A DNA stretch of 64,000 nt from Salsipaludibacter sp963812245 (GTDB lineage Bacteria > Actinomycetota > Nitriliruptoria > Nitriliruptorales > Nitriliruptoraceae), in the NCBI GenBank assembly GCA_963812245.1, contig CAWEUK010000003.1, positions 744,001-808,000 of the forward strand, given 5' to 3'. This document shows, piece after piece, positions 1-9,974 of the stretch. Numbering within the stretch: position 1 is the stretch's first letter; each line of letters starts with the position of its first letter. Under the pieces are notes generated by a model that saw only the letters and a program-made list of their open reading frames with translations, was not told the DNA's origin and searched no databases. Both the position numbers and the translations under genes were made by a program.

Positions 1-1
1 C

Positions 2-112
2 GGCATCGTGGCCGACTCGCGACCCGACGTCGAACTTGTGGAGACCCGCAACAAGGCCGGTGCCCTGCTGGCTGCCGTCGCGGCGGCCGAGGCCATGCGA
101 CAGGAGCCAGTC
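2..112 (+). CDS. trpE: Anthranilate synthase component I, C-terminal end (partial)
   Basis: This is the last few dozen residues of a gene that starts outside the window. The motif GIVADS followed by ETRNKA and an Ala/Leu-rich helix matches the C-terminus of chorismate-binding TrpE, which makes anthranilate from chorismate and glutamine in tryptophan synthesis. No stop codon follows in this frame, so the frame runs directly into trpC. A TGA overlapping the trpC GTG (bases 114-116, as GTGA) lies one frame away, which is where a normal trpE stop would be expected. Either the two genes are fused or there is one extra base in this short tail. Identification of the tail is good; the fusion is unproven. 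Confidence 0.7.
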
Positions 113-949
113 GTGACCACGCCGTTCCTGGACGTCCTGCTGGCCGAGGCGCGCAGTCGCGTGGCGGCAGATCGCGCCCGGCGTGGCACCGCTGCCCTGC
201 GCGCCGACGTGGCCGCACTGGACACGACCCCACCATCCTTCGTCGACGCGCTGGCGGCGGACGGGGTCGGCGTGATCGCCGAGGTCAAGCGCGCCTCGCC
301 GTCCAAGGGCGACCTGGCGCCCGACCTCGACGCGGTCGTGCAGGCGACGGCCTATCGCGATGCCGAGGTGGCCGCCATCTCGGTGCTGACCGAACCGGCG
401 CGGTTCAAGGGCAGCCTGGACGACCTCAGGGCCGTCGCGGCACTGGGTACCCCTTCGCTGCGCAAGGACTTCACCGTCGACGTCCACCAGGTGCTGCAGG
501 CGCGACTGGCGGGTGCCGCGGCGGTGTTGTTGATCGTGGCGGCGCTGGACGACGACGACCTGGCCGAGTTGGCACGGTCGGCCCGCGACTGTGGGCTGGA
601 CTGCCTGGTCGAGGTGCACGACGAGGAGGAACTGCGGCGCGCGCTGACGATCGACCCGGCCGTCGTGGGCGTGAATGCCCGGGACCTGCGCACCTTCGAC
701 GTCGACCGCGATGCGTTCGCGCGGCTGCGGGATTCCATTCCCGCCGACGTCGTCGCGGTGGCCGAGAGCGGCATCACGGGGCCCGACGACGTGCGTCGGG
801 CGGCCAGCCAGGGTGCCGATGCCGTGCTGGTGGGGGAGTCCCTGGTGACCGCCGGGTCGCCTCGCGCAGCCGCCGCGGCCCTGGTTGCCGCCGGTCGTGA
901 CCACCTTGCCGGCGCGAGCGACGGGGTTGCTCGCGACCGCCGATGGTGA
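113..949 (+). CDS. trpC: Indole-3-glycerol phosphate synthase
   Basis: TrpC converts carboxyphenylamino-deoxyribulose phosphate to indole-3-glycerol phosphate in the cytoplasm. The GTG start at 113 is chosen because AGGAG lies seven bases upstream and the family normally begins with a short helix ahead of the barrel. This gives 278 residues, about the usual length. Family motifs seen in order are AEVKRASPSKG (substrate loop), LRKDF, LVEVHDEEEL, VGVNARDLRTF and AESGI followed by GADAVLVGESLV, the phosphate-binding end of the TIM barrel. The frame is open upstream into trpE. The gene is followed at 88 bases by trpB, so it is the middle of a trp operon. Confidence 0.93.
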   Translation: MTTPFLDVLLAEARSRVAADRARRGTAALRADVAALDTTPPSFVDALAADGVGVIAEVKRASPSKGDLAPDLDAVVQATAYRDAEVAAISVLTEPARFKGSLDDLRAVAALGTPSLRKDFTVDVHQVLQARLAGAAAVLLIVAALDDDDLAELARSARDCGLDCLVEVHDEEELRRALTIDPAVVGVNARDLRTFDVDRDAFARLRDSIPADVVAVAESGITGPDDVRRAASQGADAVLVGESLVTAGSPRAAAAALVAAGRDHLAGASDGVARDRRW

Positions 950-1036
950 TCGGGTCGGCGAAGCGGTGCGAGGACGCACCCGCGTCGACCCCTGCGTCGC
1001 CCCGCAGTACCCGGACCACCACACGAGGTTCAATCC

Positions 1037-2350
1037 ATGAGCACCACGACGTCCACCACCCACGACGATGACACCACGCCGCGCGCGGGCTACTTCGGTC
1101 GCTTCGGCGGCCAGTTCGTCCCCGAGTCACTGTTCGGCGCCCTCGACGAGTTGACCCGGGCCTGGGACGAGGCCAGCCACGATCCCGAGTTCATGGCCGA
1201 ACTCGACCTGTTGCGGCGCCGCTACGGCGGGCGCCCGACCCCGCTGTACCACGCTGCCCGGTTGTCGGAGGTGTGTGGATTCGAGGTCCACCTCAAGCGC
1301 GAGGACCTGGCCCACACCGGCTCGCACAAGCTCAACAACGTCGTTGGCCAGGCGCTGTTGACGCGACGAATGGGCAAGCCGCGGGTGATCGCCGAGACCG
1401 GAGCCGGCCAGCACGGGGTTGCCACGGCGACCGCGGCCGCCCTGATGGGGCTGGACTGCACGGTCTACATGGGTGCCGAGGACTGCCGTCGGCAGCGACT
1501 CAACGTCGTGCGGATGCAGTTGCTCGGGGCCGAGGTCATCCCGGTCGAGTCGGGCACCAGGACGCTCAAGGACGCCATCAACGAGGCGATGCGTGACTGG
1601 GTCAGCAACGTCGACACGACCCACTACCTCATCGGGTCGGCCATGGGCCCACACCCGTTCCCCACGATGGTGCGAGAACTGCAGTCGGTGATCTCGATCG
1701 AGTCGCGAGCCCAGTTCGTCGACCAGGCCGCTGACGCCCCCGGTGGTGCCGCAGACCTGCCGGACGCGATCGTGGCCTGCGTCGGTGGGGGCAGCAACGC
1801 CATCGGGTCCTTCGCCGACTTCATCGACCACGAGTCGGTGGCGCTGATCGGGGTCGAGGCCTCCGGGCACGGCATCGGGTCGGGACACTCCGCCGCCACG
1901 ATCACCGAGGGCAGCGAGGCAATCCTGCACGGTGCCCGCATGGTGGCGCTGGTCGACGACGACGGCCAGGTCCAACCTGCCCACTCGGTGTCGGCAGGAC
2001 TGGACTATCCCGGCGTGGGTCCCGAACACGCCCACCTGGCAGACATCGGCCGGGCGACCTACGTCTCGGCAACCGACGACGACGCGTTGTACGGGTTCCG
2101 CCAGATCTGTGAACTCGAGGGCATCATCCCGGCACTGGAACCGTCCCACGCCGTCGGCTGGTTGCTGCGCCATGGCAGCAGCGTCCTGGATCCGGGTGCC
2201 CGGGTGATCCTGACGATGTCGGGGCGTGGCGACAAGGACGTCGACGAGGTGGTTCGCGTCGCGGGCTGGGACGTGGGAGTCGACGTCGACTTCGTCGACC
2301 AACCCGCCGGCAACCCGGACACCACGGTCGATGCCGGAGGTGACGCATGA
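1037..2350 (+). CDS. trpB: Tryptophan synthase beta chain
   Basis: TrpB condenses indole with L-serine, using PLP, to give tryptophan, as the beta part of the alpha2beta2 complex. The 437-residue product begins its conserved core at GYFGRFGGQFVPE. The PLP lysine is K98 in HTGSHKLNN, and the phosphate-binding glycine loop is GGGSNAIG. A short insertion rich in Ala, Gly and Asp precedes that loop, and the C-terminus carries an acidic tail of about 30 residues beyond the usual end. The stop overlaps the trpA start as ATGA, so the two subunits are translationally coupled, as expected for equimolar partners. Confidence 0.97.
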   Translation: MSTTTSTTHDDDTTPRAGYFGRFGGQFVPESLFGALDELTRAWDEASHDPEFMAELDLLRRRYGGRPTPLYHAARLSEVCGFEVHLKREDLAHTGSHKLNNVVGQALLTRRMGKPRVIAETGAGQHGVATATAAALMGLDCTVYMGAEDCRRQRLNVVRMQLLGAEVIPVESGTRTLKDAINEAMRDWVSNVDTTHYLIGSAMGPHPFPTMVRELQSVISIESRAQFVDQAADAPGGAADLPDAIVACVGGGSNAIGSFADFIDHESVALIGVEASGHGIGSGHSAATITEGSEAILHGARMVALVDDDGQVQPAHSVSAGLDYPGVGPEHAHLADIGRATYVSATDDDALYGFRQICELEGIIPALEPSHAVGWLLRHGSSVLDPGARVILTMSGRGDKDVDEVVRVAGWDVGVDVDFVDQPAGNPDTTVDAGGDA

Positions 2351-3261
2351 GCGGCGAGCCGATCCACATCGACGTGCCCGAGGAGGACGGCATGCTCATC
2401 GACGACCTGCCTGCCGATCGCGTCGGTGACGTCGGCGCCGTCGGCCACGTCCGCCCCGACGGGTCCGAGCGCATCGACGAGGTCTTCCGACGTGCCCGGG
2501 ACGACAACCGCGCAGCCCTGATCATCTACCTGCCGGCGGGCTACCCGGACCACGACACGTCGCGGGCCTGCATGGTCGCAGCGGCCCGAGCCGGCGCCGA
2601 CATCATCGAGATCGGGCTGCCGTTCTCGGACCCGGTCATGGACGGACCGATCATCCAGGCCGCCAACCAACAGGTGCTGGCCCGTGGCGCCACCGTGGCC
2701 GACCACCTGGCCATGGCCGCCATCCTGACCGAACAGGTCGACGCGCCCATCCTGGCGATGACCTACGTCACGATCGCAGACGCCCACGGCTACGACGCCT
2801 TCGCCGAGGAGCTCGTGGCGGCCGGCATCGACGGCGTGATCCTGCCCGACCTGCCCGTCACCGAGGCGGGGGACTGGGCGGCAGTGGCCGAGCGGGCCGG
2901 CCTGGCCTCGGTGCTGTTGGCGTCATCGGTGTCATCGGACGAGCGCCTGGCCCAGATCGGGGCCGCCAGCACCGGTTGGGTCTATGCCGTCGGCCTGTTG
3001 GGCGTCACGGGCGTCAAGACGGTGGCGCGTGACGTGACCGAGGACCTGGTGGCCCGGCTTCGCACCCACACCGACATGCCCATCGCGGTCGGCATCGGGG
3101 TCAAGGACGCCGCCGATGCCGCCGCAGTCGCCACGTTCGCCGACGGCGTGATCGTCGGCTCGGAGGCCGTGCGTCGGGTCGCCGAGGGCGATGCGGCGGG
3201 CGCGCCCGAACGGGTCGCGGAGTTGGTCGCCGACCTGCGGCGTGGCGTCGTCCGCGACTGA
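2347..3261 (+). CDS. trpA: Tryptophan synthase alpha chain
   Basis: TrpA cleaves indole-3-glycerol phosphate and passes indole through a tunnel to TrpB. The core starts at RIDEVFRRAR, and the catalytic glutamate is in IIEIGLPFSDP, followed by the acid pair in MDGPIIQ. At 304 residues it is about 40 longer than usual because of an acidic N-terminal extension before the barrel. The upstream ATG is kept because it forms the ATGA overlap with trpB. An internal start near the core cannot be excluded. The gene is last in the operon and converges on a lipoprotein gene 26 bases away. Confidence 0.96.
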   Translation: MSGEPIHIDVPEEDGMLIDDLPADRVGDVGAVGHVRPDGSERIDEVFRRARDDNRAALIIYLPAGYPDHDTSRACMVAAARAGADIIEIGLPFSDPVMDGPIIQAANQQVLARGATVADHLAMAAILTEQVDAPILAMTYVTIADAHGYDAFAEELVAAGIDGVILPDLPVTEAGDWAAVAERAGLASVLLASSVSSDERLAQIGAASTGWVYAVGLLGVTGVKTVARDVTEDLVARLRTHTDMPIAVGIGVKDAADAAAVATFADGVIVGSEAVRRVAEGDAAGAPERVAELVADLRRGVVRD

Positions 3262-3287
3262 CGGGGTCTGCACGAAGGCAGGTCGGG

Positions 3288-4424
3288 CTACTCGCTGGAC
3301 GTGGTGCCGGGATCGTAGGTCCGTGCCGTCATGCCCTCGGGCACGGCGGCAACGTCCTGGAAGCCCACGGGATAGGTCACCGTGGCCGGGTCGCCGTCCG
3401 AGATGAACTTGCGGTTGGGTTCGCTGTCGAGCCAGTCGACCCAGTCCCACCAGTCGAGGTCATCAGGACCCCAGGGCCCGTGCCCGGGCACACGCATCAC
3501 CGAGGTCGGGTCGTAGTCGACGTGGTTGGGCGAGCTGTCGGGCTGCCACCCCACCTCGAACACCAGGTCGTTGTGGTAGGTCGTGCCGTCGCTGCCGGTG
3601 CCGTCGATGGCCAGTGCAGCATCGGTGGGGTGGACGCCGAACGGCAGGGTGAAGGTGGTGATGGGGGCGTCAGGCACCAGTTCGTGCACGTTGGCGACCA
3701 GGTCGGCGACCTCGTCCTGCACGCCCTGGGCGTCCAGGTCGGACAGGTTGGCGTGGGTGACGGTGTGGTTGGACACCTCGAAGCCGTTGTCGACCAGGTA
3801 CTGGAGCTTGGCCTGGATGGCGTCGGGGTCGGAGTCACCGAAGGGTGGCCAGTTGATCGCGAACGCGGCAGTCGCCCGCCAGTCGTCGTGCGTCGCGGCG
3901 AACTCCTCGAGGACCCCGACCACGGAGTCGGGATCAGGCGTGACGCCGTCGGCCGCCCACTGGAAGTGGTTGGGTGAGGAGTCGTCGAAGGTGAGGACCA
4001 CGGGTGCCGTGCCGGCCGGGATCGGGAAACTGCTCTCGGCGTACTCGGCCGTCGTGACCGGTCGCAGGCCCTTGTCGTAGAGGTACTCCAGTTGCGAGCG
4101 GAAGGTCTCGAGCGTGTTGCTGTAGTCGCCGTCGGCGTCGGCCCCGATGAGGTGCCACTCGCTGACCATCACGCGACCGACCTCGTTGACGGCCAGCGCC
4201 GTCAGTTCGCCGTCGTCCAGGCTCGCGGCCGGGGCGGCAGTGGGTGAGGCGGCAGCGGTGGGCGTTGCGGCCGCGGTCGTGGTGCTGGGCGCAGGTGTGC
4301 CCGCAGCAGTCGCCGTTGCCGCCGGAGTCACGTCGTCAGTCGTCGCAGCGTCATCCCCGCCGCCCGAACAGGCCTGGAGGAAGAGGGCCGCAGCCAGGAC
4401 GACGACGAGATGTGCACGACGCAT
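3288..4424 (-). CDS. Polysaccharide deacetylase-family lipoprotein
   Basis: This is a predicted exported lipoprotein of 378 residues. Residues 1-19 form a signal peptide (MRR, then a hydrophobic stretch) ending in a lipobox at Cys19 (LQAC). A Thr/Ala/Pro-rich linker to about residue 68 follows, then a NodB-like domain. Catalytic-motif matches are TFDD at 145-148 (metal and base aspartates) and HTVTH at 220-224 (metal-binding HxxxH). Members of this family remove acetyl groups from peptidoglycan, chitin-like polymers or exopolysaccharide; the substrate here is not known. The start at 4424 gives a clean signal peptide; an in-frame ATG four codons upstream (4436) is equally possible. It is transcribed alone, towards trpA. 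Confidence 0.85.
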   Translation of the reverse strand: MRRAHLVVVLAAALFLQACSGGGDDAATTDDVTPAATATAAGTPAPSTTTAAATPTAAASPTAAPAASLDDGELTALAVNEVGRVMVSEWHLIGADADGDYSNTLETFRSQLEYLYDKGLRPVTTAEYAESSFPIPAGTAPVVLTFDDSSPNHFQWAADGVTPDPDSVVGVLEEFAATHDDWRATAAFAINWPPFGDSDPDAIQAKLQYLVDNGFEVSNHTVTHANLSDLDAQGVQDEVADLVANVHELVPDAPITTFTLPFGVHPTDAALAIDGTGSDGTTYHNDLVFEVGWQPDSSPNHVDYDPTSVMRVPGHGPWGPDDLDWWDWVDWLDSEPNRKFISDGDPATVTYPVGFQDVAAVPEGMTARTYDPGTTSSE

Positions 4425-4571
4425 TTGGAGGTCCATCCGATGAGGAGCAACGAGGCCGCACGGTACCCCCGGCCCACCTGTGTTCGGCGCAGGCCCCGGA
4501 CGATTGCACGGACGCGACGATGCACCGGCGCCGCTATCATCCCCCAGCGTCACCTCGGTGGCGACGCACAC

Positions 4572-4655
4572 GCCTCGGTGGTGGAACTGGCAGACACGCG
4601 GGACTCAAAATCCCGTGGCCGCAAGGCCGTGTGGGTTCAAATCCCACCCGAGGTA
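4572..4655 (+). tRNA. tRNA-Leu (anticodon CAA)
   Basis: A class II tRNA of 84 bases folds with an acceptor GCCTCGG paired to CCGAGGT (first pair G-U), a 5-bp anticodon stem around loop CTCAAAA, a variable arm and a T-arm GTGGG/CCCAC with loop TTCAAAT. The anticodon CAA reads UUG leucine codons. The CCA tail is not encoded. It sits between the lipoprotein gene and a small coiled-coil gene. Confidence 0.95.
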
Positions 4656-4685
4656 CGAACATGACCATGCAGGTGAGGACGAGCA

Positions 4686-4976
4686 GTGGGGAGCATCCGG
4701 GCACGCCGAACCCAGCGAGCAATCACCCGGCTGACCGCACGCGCTCGATCACTGCGGGACGAGATCGCGCAACTCGAGGCCGAACTCGGCGTCGTGGCCG
4801 GTGACGCAGACCACGCCGCCATGGACGCCATCGTGCGACCTGCGGCCCCGGTGCAGCGTGAAGCGCGTCGGGCAGTCGCAAGCCGCGATGGTCTCGAGCG
4901 CCTCCTGCGGGATCGTCGCGCCGAGCTCGCGACGGCCATGCACGATCGCGACGACCTGCTCGAAACCCTCGGCTGA
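4686..4976 (+). CDS. Small coiled-coil protein of unknown function
   Basis: A 96-residue product beginning at a GTG 30 bases after tRNA-Leu. It is strongly basic at its N-terminus (residues 1-20) and then has heptad-like Leu/Ile spacing from about 19 to 36 and again from about 68 to 95, which suggests two coiled-coil helices. There is no signal peptide and no membrane segment. The composition has normal codon bias for the window, so it is probably a real gene, but I do not recognise a family. It lies 99 bases upstream of the ANTAR regulator and on the same strand. A role linked to that regulator is only a guess. Confidence 0.55.
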   Translation: MGSIRARRTQRAITRLTARARSLRDEIAQLEAELGVVAGDADHAAMDAIVRPAAPVQREARRAVASRDGLERLLRDRRAELATAMHDRDDLLETLG

Positions 4977-5075
4977 CACCCGGGGCGTGCCGCACCGACG
5001 CACCCGACGCACCCGCACCGCCGCGTCCCACCCGCACTGCCCGCACCATCCCGCATTGCCAAGGAGACATCAATC

Positions 5076-5669
5076 GTGACTGCCATCGGTACCGACGATC
5101 GCCCGACGCGGGTCCTGATTGCCGAGGACGAGGCCCTGATCCGGCTCGACCTCAAGGAGATGTTGCTCGAGGAGGGCTTCGACGTCGTCGCAGAGGTGGC
5201 CGACGGGGCGTCGGCAGTCAGGTTGACACGGGAACTGCGGCCGGACCTGGTGATCCTGGACGTCAAGATGCCCGTCATGGACGGCATTGCCGCCGCCGAG
5301 GAGATCGCCAAGGAGCGGCTCTCGGCAATCCTGATCCTGACCGCCTTCAGCCAGCGCGACCTGGTGGAGAAGGCGCGCCGTGCCGGGGCGATGGCATACC
5401 TGGTCAAGCCGTTCCAGAAGCACGACCTGCTGCCGGCGGTGGAGATTGCCGCGGGCCGGTTCCGCGAGATGAGCGGGCTGGAGGCCGAGGTCGACAACCT
5501 CCAGGATCGCCTCGAGGTGCGCAAGTTGGTCGACAAGGCCAAGGGTCTGCTGATGGACAACGAGTCCATGAGCGAGTCGGAGTCGTTCCGGTTCATCCAG
5601 AAGCAGGCGATGGAGCGGCGCGAGACGATGAAGCAGGTCGCGCAGGCCGTCATCGATCGGCTCGCCTGA
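5076..5669 (+). CDS. pdtaR: ANTAR-domain response regulator (PdtaR-like)
   Basis: A 197-residue two-domain regulator. The N-terminal receiver (about 11-125) has the acidic pair in IAEDEA, the phospho-acceptor Asp62 in LDVKMPVMDG, and Lys111 in YLVKPF. The C-terminal part (about 130-195) is a three-helix ANTAR domain with RKLVDKAKGLLM and a final helix ending VIDRLA. ANTAR proteins bind paired RNA hexaloop hairpins and prevent transcription termination. The actinobacterial homologue PdtaR works with the histidine kinase PdtaS, which is not in this window. The GTG start has AAGGAG ten bases upstream. The gene appears monocistronic. The family assignment is firm; its RNA targets are unknown. Confidence 0.92.
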   Translation: MTAIGTDDRPTRVLIAEDEALIRLDLKEMLLEEGFDVVAEVADGASAVRLTRELRPDLVILDVKMPVMDGIAAAEEIAKERLSAILILTAFSQRDLVEKARRAGAMAYLVKPFQKHDLLPAVEIAAGRFREMSGLEAEVDNLQDRLEVRKLVDKAKGLLMDNESMSESESFRFIQKQAMERRETMKQVAQAVIDRLA

Positions 5670-5800
5670 CCAGCCGGGACCCGCAACAGCGCGTCGGCCC
5701 ACCCGCACCGCGACCAGTCGAACCTGTCCATCGGGGCGGTGGCGGTGGTGCCTGCGTGGCATACGGTCGATGGTGTCGCCCACGGATGGTGCTCCGCTCC

Positions 5801-6532
5801 ATGGTCACACCCAGCCTGCACGCCGCCGCTGCCACCCATGTCGGCCATGTCCGAAGTCGCAACGAGGACCACGCGACGGTGGGTTCCCGGGTCCTCAACG
5901 GCAACGACGACGAGCACCACGAGCGCGTGGAACTCCCATCGCTGCTGGCCGTGATGGACGGCATGGGCGGACACCCTGCCGGCGACGTGGCATCGGGGAT
6001 GGTTGCCAGCCACCTGGCCGGGGTCGATCCCGCGTCACTGACCACGCCAGCCGCTGTCGGCGGGCTGGTCGATGCCCTCGACCAGCGCCTTTCCGAGCAC
6101 ATGGCGCGCCATCCCGAGACCACCACGATGGGCACGACGCTCGTGGCGGCGGCCCTGCAGTCACCCGACACGGCCCTGGTCTTCGCCGTCGGGGACTCCC
6201 TGGCGTTGTGGTGGGCAGACGACGAGGTGCGGGCGGTGTTCCCGCCCGACCGGGCCGCCTGGGGCGGCATCACCCAGGTGCTGGGCGGGTCACACGCCGC
6301 TGGTGACCATCGACTGGAGCCACACGTGGTGGAGGTGGTGGGTCCCGGTCGGCTGGTGCTGTCCAGCGACGGACTCACCGACATGCTCGGTGCCGACGAA
6401 CTGGCAGCGGTCCTTGCCGTCGGTGACCTGCAGGCATGCGCCGCCGGGTTGGTGGCGGCAGCGTTGGACGCCGGCGGCCATGACAACGTCACCGTCGTCG
6501 TGATCGACCTCGATGCTGGGGACGTGCGCTGA
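5801..6532 (+). CDS. PP2C-family serine/threonine phosphatase
   Basis: A soluble 243-residue Mg/Mn-dependent phosphatase of the PPM/PP2C family. Metal-binding motifs are RNED (20-23), DGMGGHPAGD (from 53), GTTLVAA, VGDS, LSSDGLTDM and the terminal DNVTVVVID. It has the minimal bacterial PP2C length, with no kinase, PAS or membrane domain attached, resembling PstP/SpoIIE-like stand-alone phosphatases. The ATG at 5801 gives the usual short N-terminus, although no strong ribosome site precedes it and in-frame ATGs lie upstream. No partner kinase is in the window. A cluster of short direct repeats begins on its last codons. Confidence 0.9.
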   Translation: MVTPSLHAAAATHVGHVRSRNEDHATVGSRVLNGNDDEHHERVELPSLLAVMDGMGGHPAGDVASGMVASHLAGVDPASLTTPAAVGGLVDALDQRLSEHMARHPETTTMGTTLVAAALQSPDTALVFAVGDSLALWWADDEVRAVFPPDRAAWGGITQVLGGSHAAGDHRLEPHVVEVVGPGRLVLSSDGLTDMLGADELAAVLAVGDLQACAAGLVAAALDAGGHDNVTVVVIDLDAGDVR

Positions 6533-6594
6533 CCCGCTGCCAGGCTGTGGGCGCGCGCTGACCCGCTGCCAACCAGGGGCCCGGACCCGCTGCC
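6526..6594. repeat. Short direct repeats at the PP2C 3' end
   Basis: The 17-base unit GCGCTGACCCGCTGCCA occurs twice exactly (6526-6542 and 6555-6571, period 29), and its core GACCCGCTGCC occurs a third time at 6584-6594. The first copy contains the PP2C stop codon. No coding role is seen. Confidence 0.7.
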
Positions 6595-6644
6595 TTCGGG
6601 ATGTGCGGACAGGGAGATGTCGGTGCGCGCTGACGGGCCGATCG

Positions 6645-8270
<1,626 letters not shown>

Positions 8271-8310
8271 GTCGTTCCTGTGTGTCGCGATCCGTGCGCT
8301 GCCGACTTCC

Positions 8311-8766
8311 TCAGCCCAGTCGTGCACCCACCATGGACGACACGCGCTTGCCGTCGGCCTGGGTGCCGACCTGTGCCATCACCTGCTTCATGACCCCGCC
8401 CATGCCCGAGCGGTCGGTCGCGCCGGTGTCGGCGATCGCCTGGTCGACGATGGCCGCGAGTTCGTCGTCGTCGAGTTGGGCGGGCAGGTAGGCGCTGTAG
8501 ACCTCGGCCTCGAAGTCCTCCTTGGCAGCCGACTCCTCTCGGTCACCGGCGCGAAAGGCGTCCGCCGCCTCCTTGCGTCGCTTGGTCTCGGCTGCCACCA
8601 GGCGTTGGATGTCGTCGTCGGACAACTCGCCCTGGGGCCCCAGCCCGGCAGCCACGGCGGCGTTCTTGATCGCCGCGATGAGCAGGCGCAGCGCGCCCAT
8701 GCGGTCGCGGTCACGTGCCTTCATGGCCGTCTTCAGGTCGTCGCTGATCTGTTGCTGCAGGCTCAC
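8311..8766 (-). CDS. GatB/YqeY-domain protein
   Basis: A 151-residue protein made of the helical YqeY domain: MSLQQQISDDLKTAMK at the start, ETKRRKEAADAF in the middle and the C-terminal VMAQVGTQADGK with VGARLG. The same domain is found at the C-terminus of the amidotransferase subunit GatB, where it contacts tRNA. The free-standing version is widespread, and its role is not settled. Length and motif order are normal. It lies 40 bases upstream of the mccB start on the same strand, so the two could be cotranscribed. Confidence 0.9.
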   Translation of the reverse strand: MSLQQQISDDLKTAMKARDRDRMGALRLLIAAIKNAAVAAGLGPQGELSDDDIQRLVAAETKRRKEAADAFRAGDREESAAKEDFEAEVYSAYLPAQLDDDELAAIVDQAIADTGATDRSGMGGVMKQVMAQVGTQADGKRVSSMVGARLG

Positions 8767-8938
8767 GGGATGCCTCGGTTGCGGTTGGTGGGACAGTGGC
8801 GTCGAGTCGAGCAGCCAACCGGTCTCGACCGGTCGCTGGACATGCGGTGCCCGTCACACGATAGTGCCGTCGTGGAGTTCGTGACTTGGCGGGCTCAGGC
8901 CCGGGTGCGGCCACCTCCATGGGTCGCGCACGGCTGCG

Positions 8939-9544
8939 TCACGCCCGTGGCGGGGCCTGCCTCGCCACGATCACACCCGCGGCCCAGCCCGGCGCGCGGC
9001 CCTGCGGGGGTGGGGTGACGGCGTCGACGTCGTGGTCGCTCACGGTGAGCAGCCACGCGATGAGGGAATTCGAGTTCCACATGTCACCGGTGTGGTGATC
9101 GTCGCGACCCCACGTCGCGGACGGGAAGGACGCCGCACTTCGGAGCACGCATGCTGCCGCTGCGGGATCGGCGCTGAGTCGTTGCGGACTGGACACGGCG
9201 GCTGCCAGGTCGGGGATCACGCCGTCGCGCCAGCAGCGGACCTCGTAGCGAAACAGCTGCCATCGTCCCAGCCAGGCCAGTCCGACGGGACCGACGGCAA
9301 CCACGCCGCGGTCGGGTGCGGATCGGTCCCACGCCGGAGCGGACTCGATCGTCCACCGCTGACCGTCCAGGTGCACCTCCAGGGCAGCGTGGTACAGGTC
9401 GCAGCGGGGACGATGCTGGCGCGCGGCCGCGACGGCCTCGTACATCCGACCAGCCCGCCGAACCACCTGTGCGCCCGCGCCCAGGGGCAGCCAGTGCAGA
9501 TCAACGGCAGCGGCGATCGATGGACCTGCCACGTGGCCTCCCAT
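8939..9544 (-). CDS. Conserved actinobacterial protein of unknown function
   Basis: A 201-residue soluble product that I recognise only as a conserved family of unknown function in high-GC Gram-positives. Blocks that look conserved are DLHWLPLGAG, GRMYEAVAAARQ, DLYHAALEV, WTIESAPAW, RGVVAVGPVG, FRYEVRCWRDGVIPD and MWNSNSLIAWLL, ending in GRAPGWAAGVIVARQ. The invariant-looking His in DLYHAALEV and the late NSNS motif suggest a hydrolase-like fold, but I cannot name catalytic residues. The ATG at 9544 is chosen because the family-like sequence begins just after it; reading further upstream gives a low-complexity Arg/Pro stretch. No signal peptide or membrane segment is visible. Confidence 0.7.
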   Translation of the reverse strand: MGGHVAGPSIAAAVDLHWLPLGAGAQVVRRAGRMYEAVAAARQHRPRCDLYHAALEVHLDGQRWTIESAPAWDRSAPDRGVVAVGPVGLAWLGRWQLFRYEVRCWRDGVIPDLAAAVSSPQRLSADPAAAACVLRSAASFPSATWGRDDHHTGDMWNSNSLIAWLLTVSDHDVDAVTPPPQGRAPGWAAGVIVARQAPPRA

Positions 9545-9919
9545 TCTCGTGTCGTCGCCCGCCCGCCGCAGGGGTGTCGCCCGACGTCGTCGGATTCCCG
9601 CAGCTCGGCCGGGGGAGCGGGTGACGGCCCTCCCGCCGTTCGGTGGCCGCGATTCACGACGACCACGGTGGCGCGGCACGGGTGCTTGGGTCAGGGCCGC
9701 CTGGTCCCCGTCTGGCAGGACCAGGTGCCCTGCGGCCGTGCCGCCATCCGGACTGGCACCCGCCACTCGACTCCGGACCGGAGCGGAGGTCTGGGGACAC
9801 GACGGCAAACGCGATCGGTCTCGTCAGGGATGCCGTGGAACGGGCCACGGGCGTGACCCATGGGCGGACCACGAACGGACCACCGGCGGGCCACGGCTCG
9901 AGCACATGGCGACACAGCG
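9545..9919. other. Intergenic stretch without a recognised gene
   Basis: These 375 bases lie upstream of the conserved unknown protein and downstream of the Lys/Ala-rich protein gene. Open frames exist on both strands, but their translations are Arg/Pro-rich and look like GC-driven noise. I see no RNA gene or repeat here. The region should hold the promoter of the 8939-9544 gene. Confidence 0.5.
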
Positions 9920-9948
9920 CAGCGCCCCCTCACGAGGAGGGGGCGCTG
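9920..9948 (-). terminator. Strong hairpin terminator for the Lys/Ala-rich protein gene
   Basis: A perfect 12-bp stem (CAGCGCCCCCTC against GAGGGGGCGCTG) with loop ACGAG lies 26 bases beyond the stop codon at 9975. There is no T-run, as is common for actinobacterial hairpin terminators. Confidence 0.7.
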
Positions 9949-9974
9949 GGTGATGCGGGGGTGTGTGACCGAGG

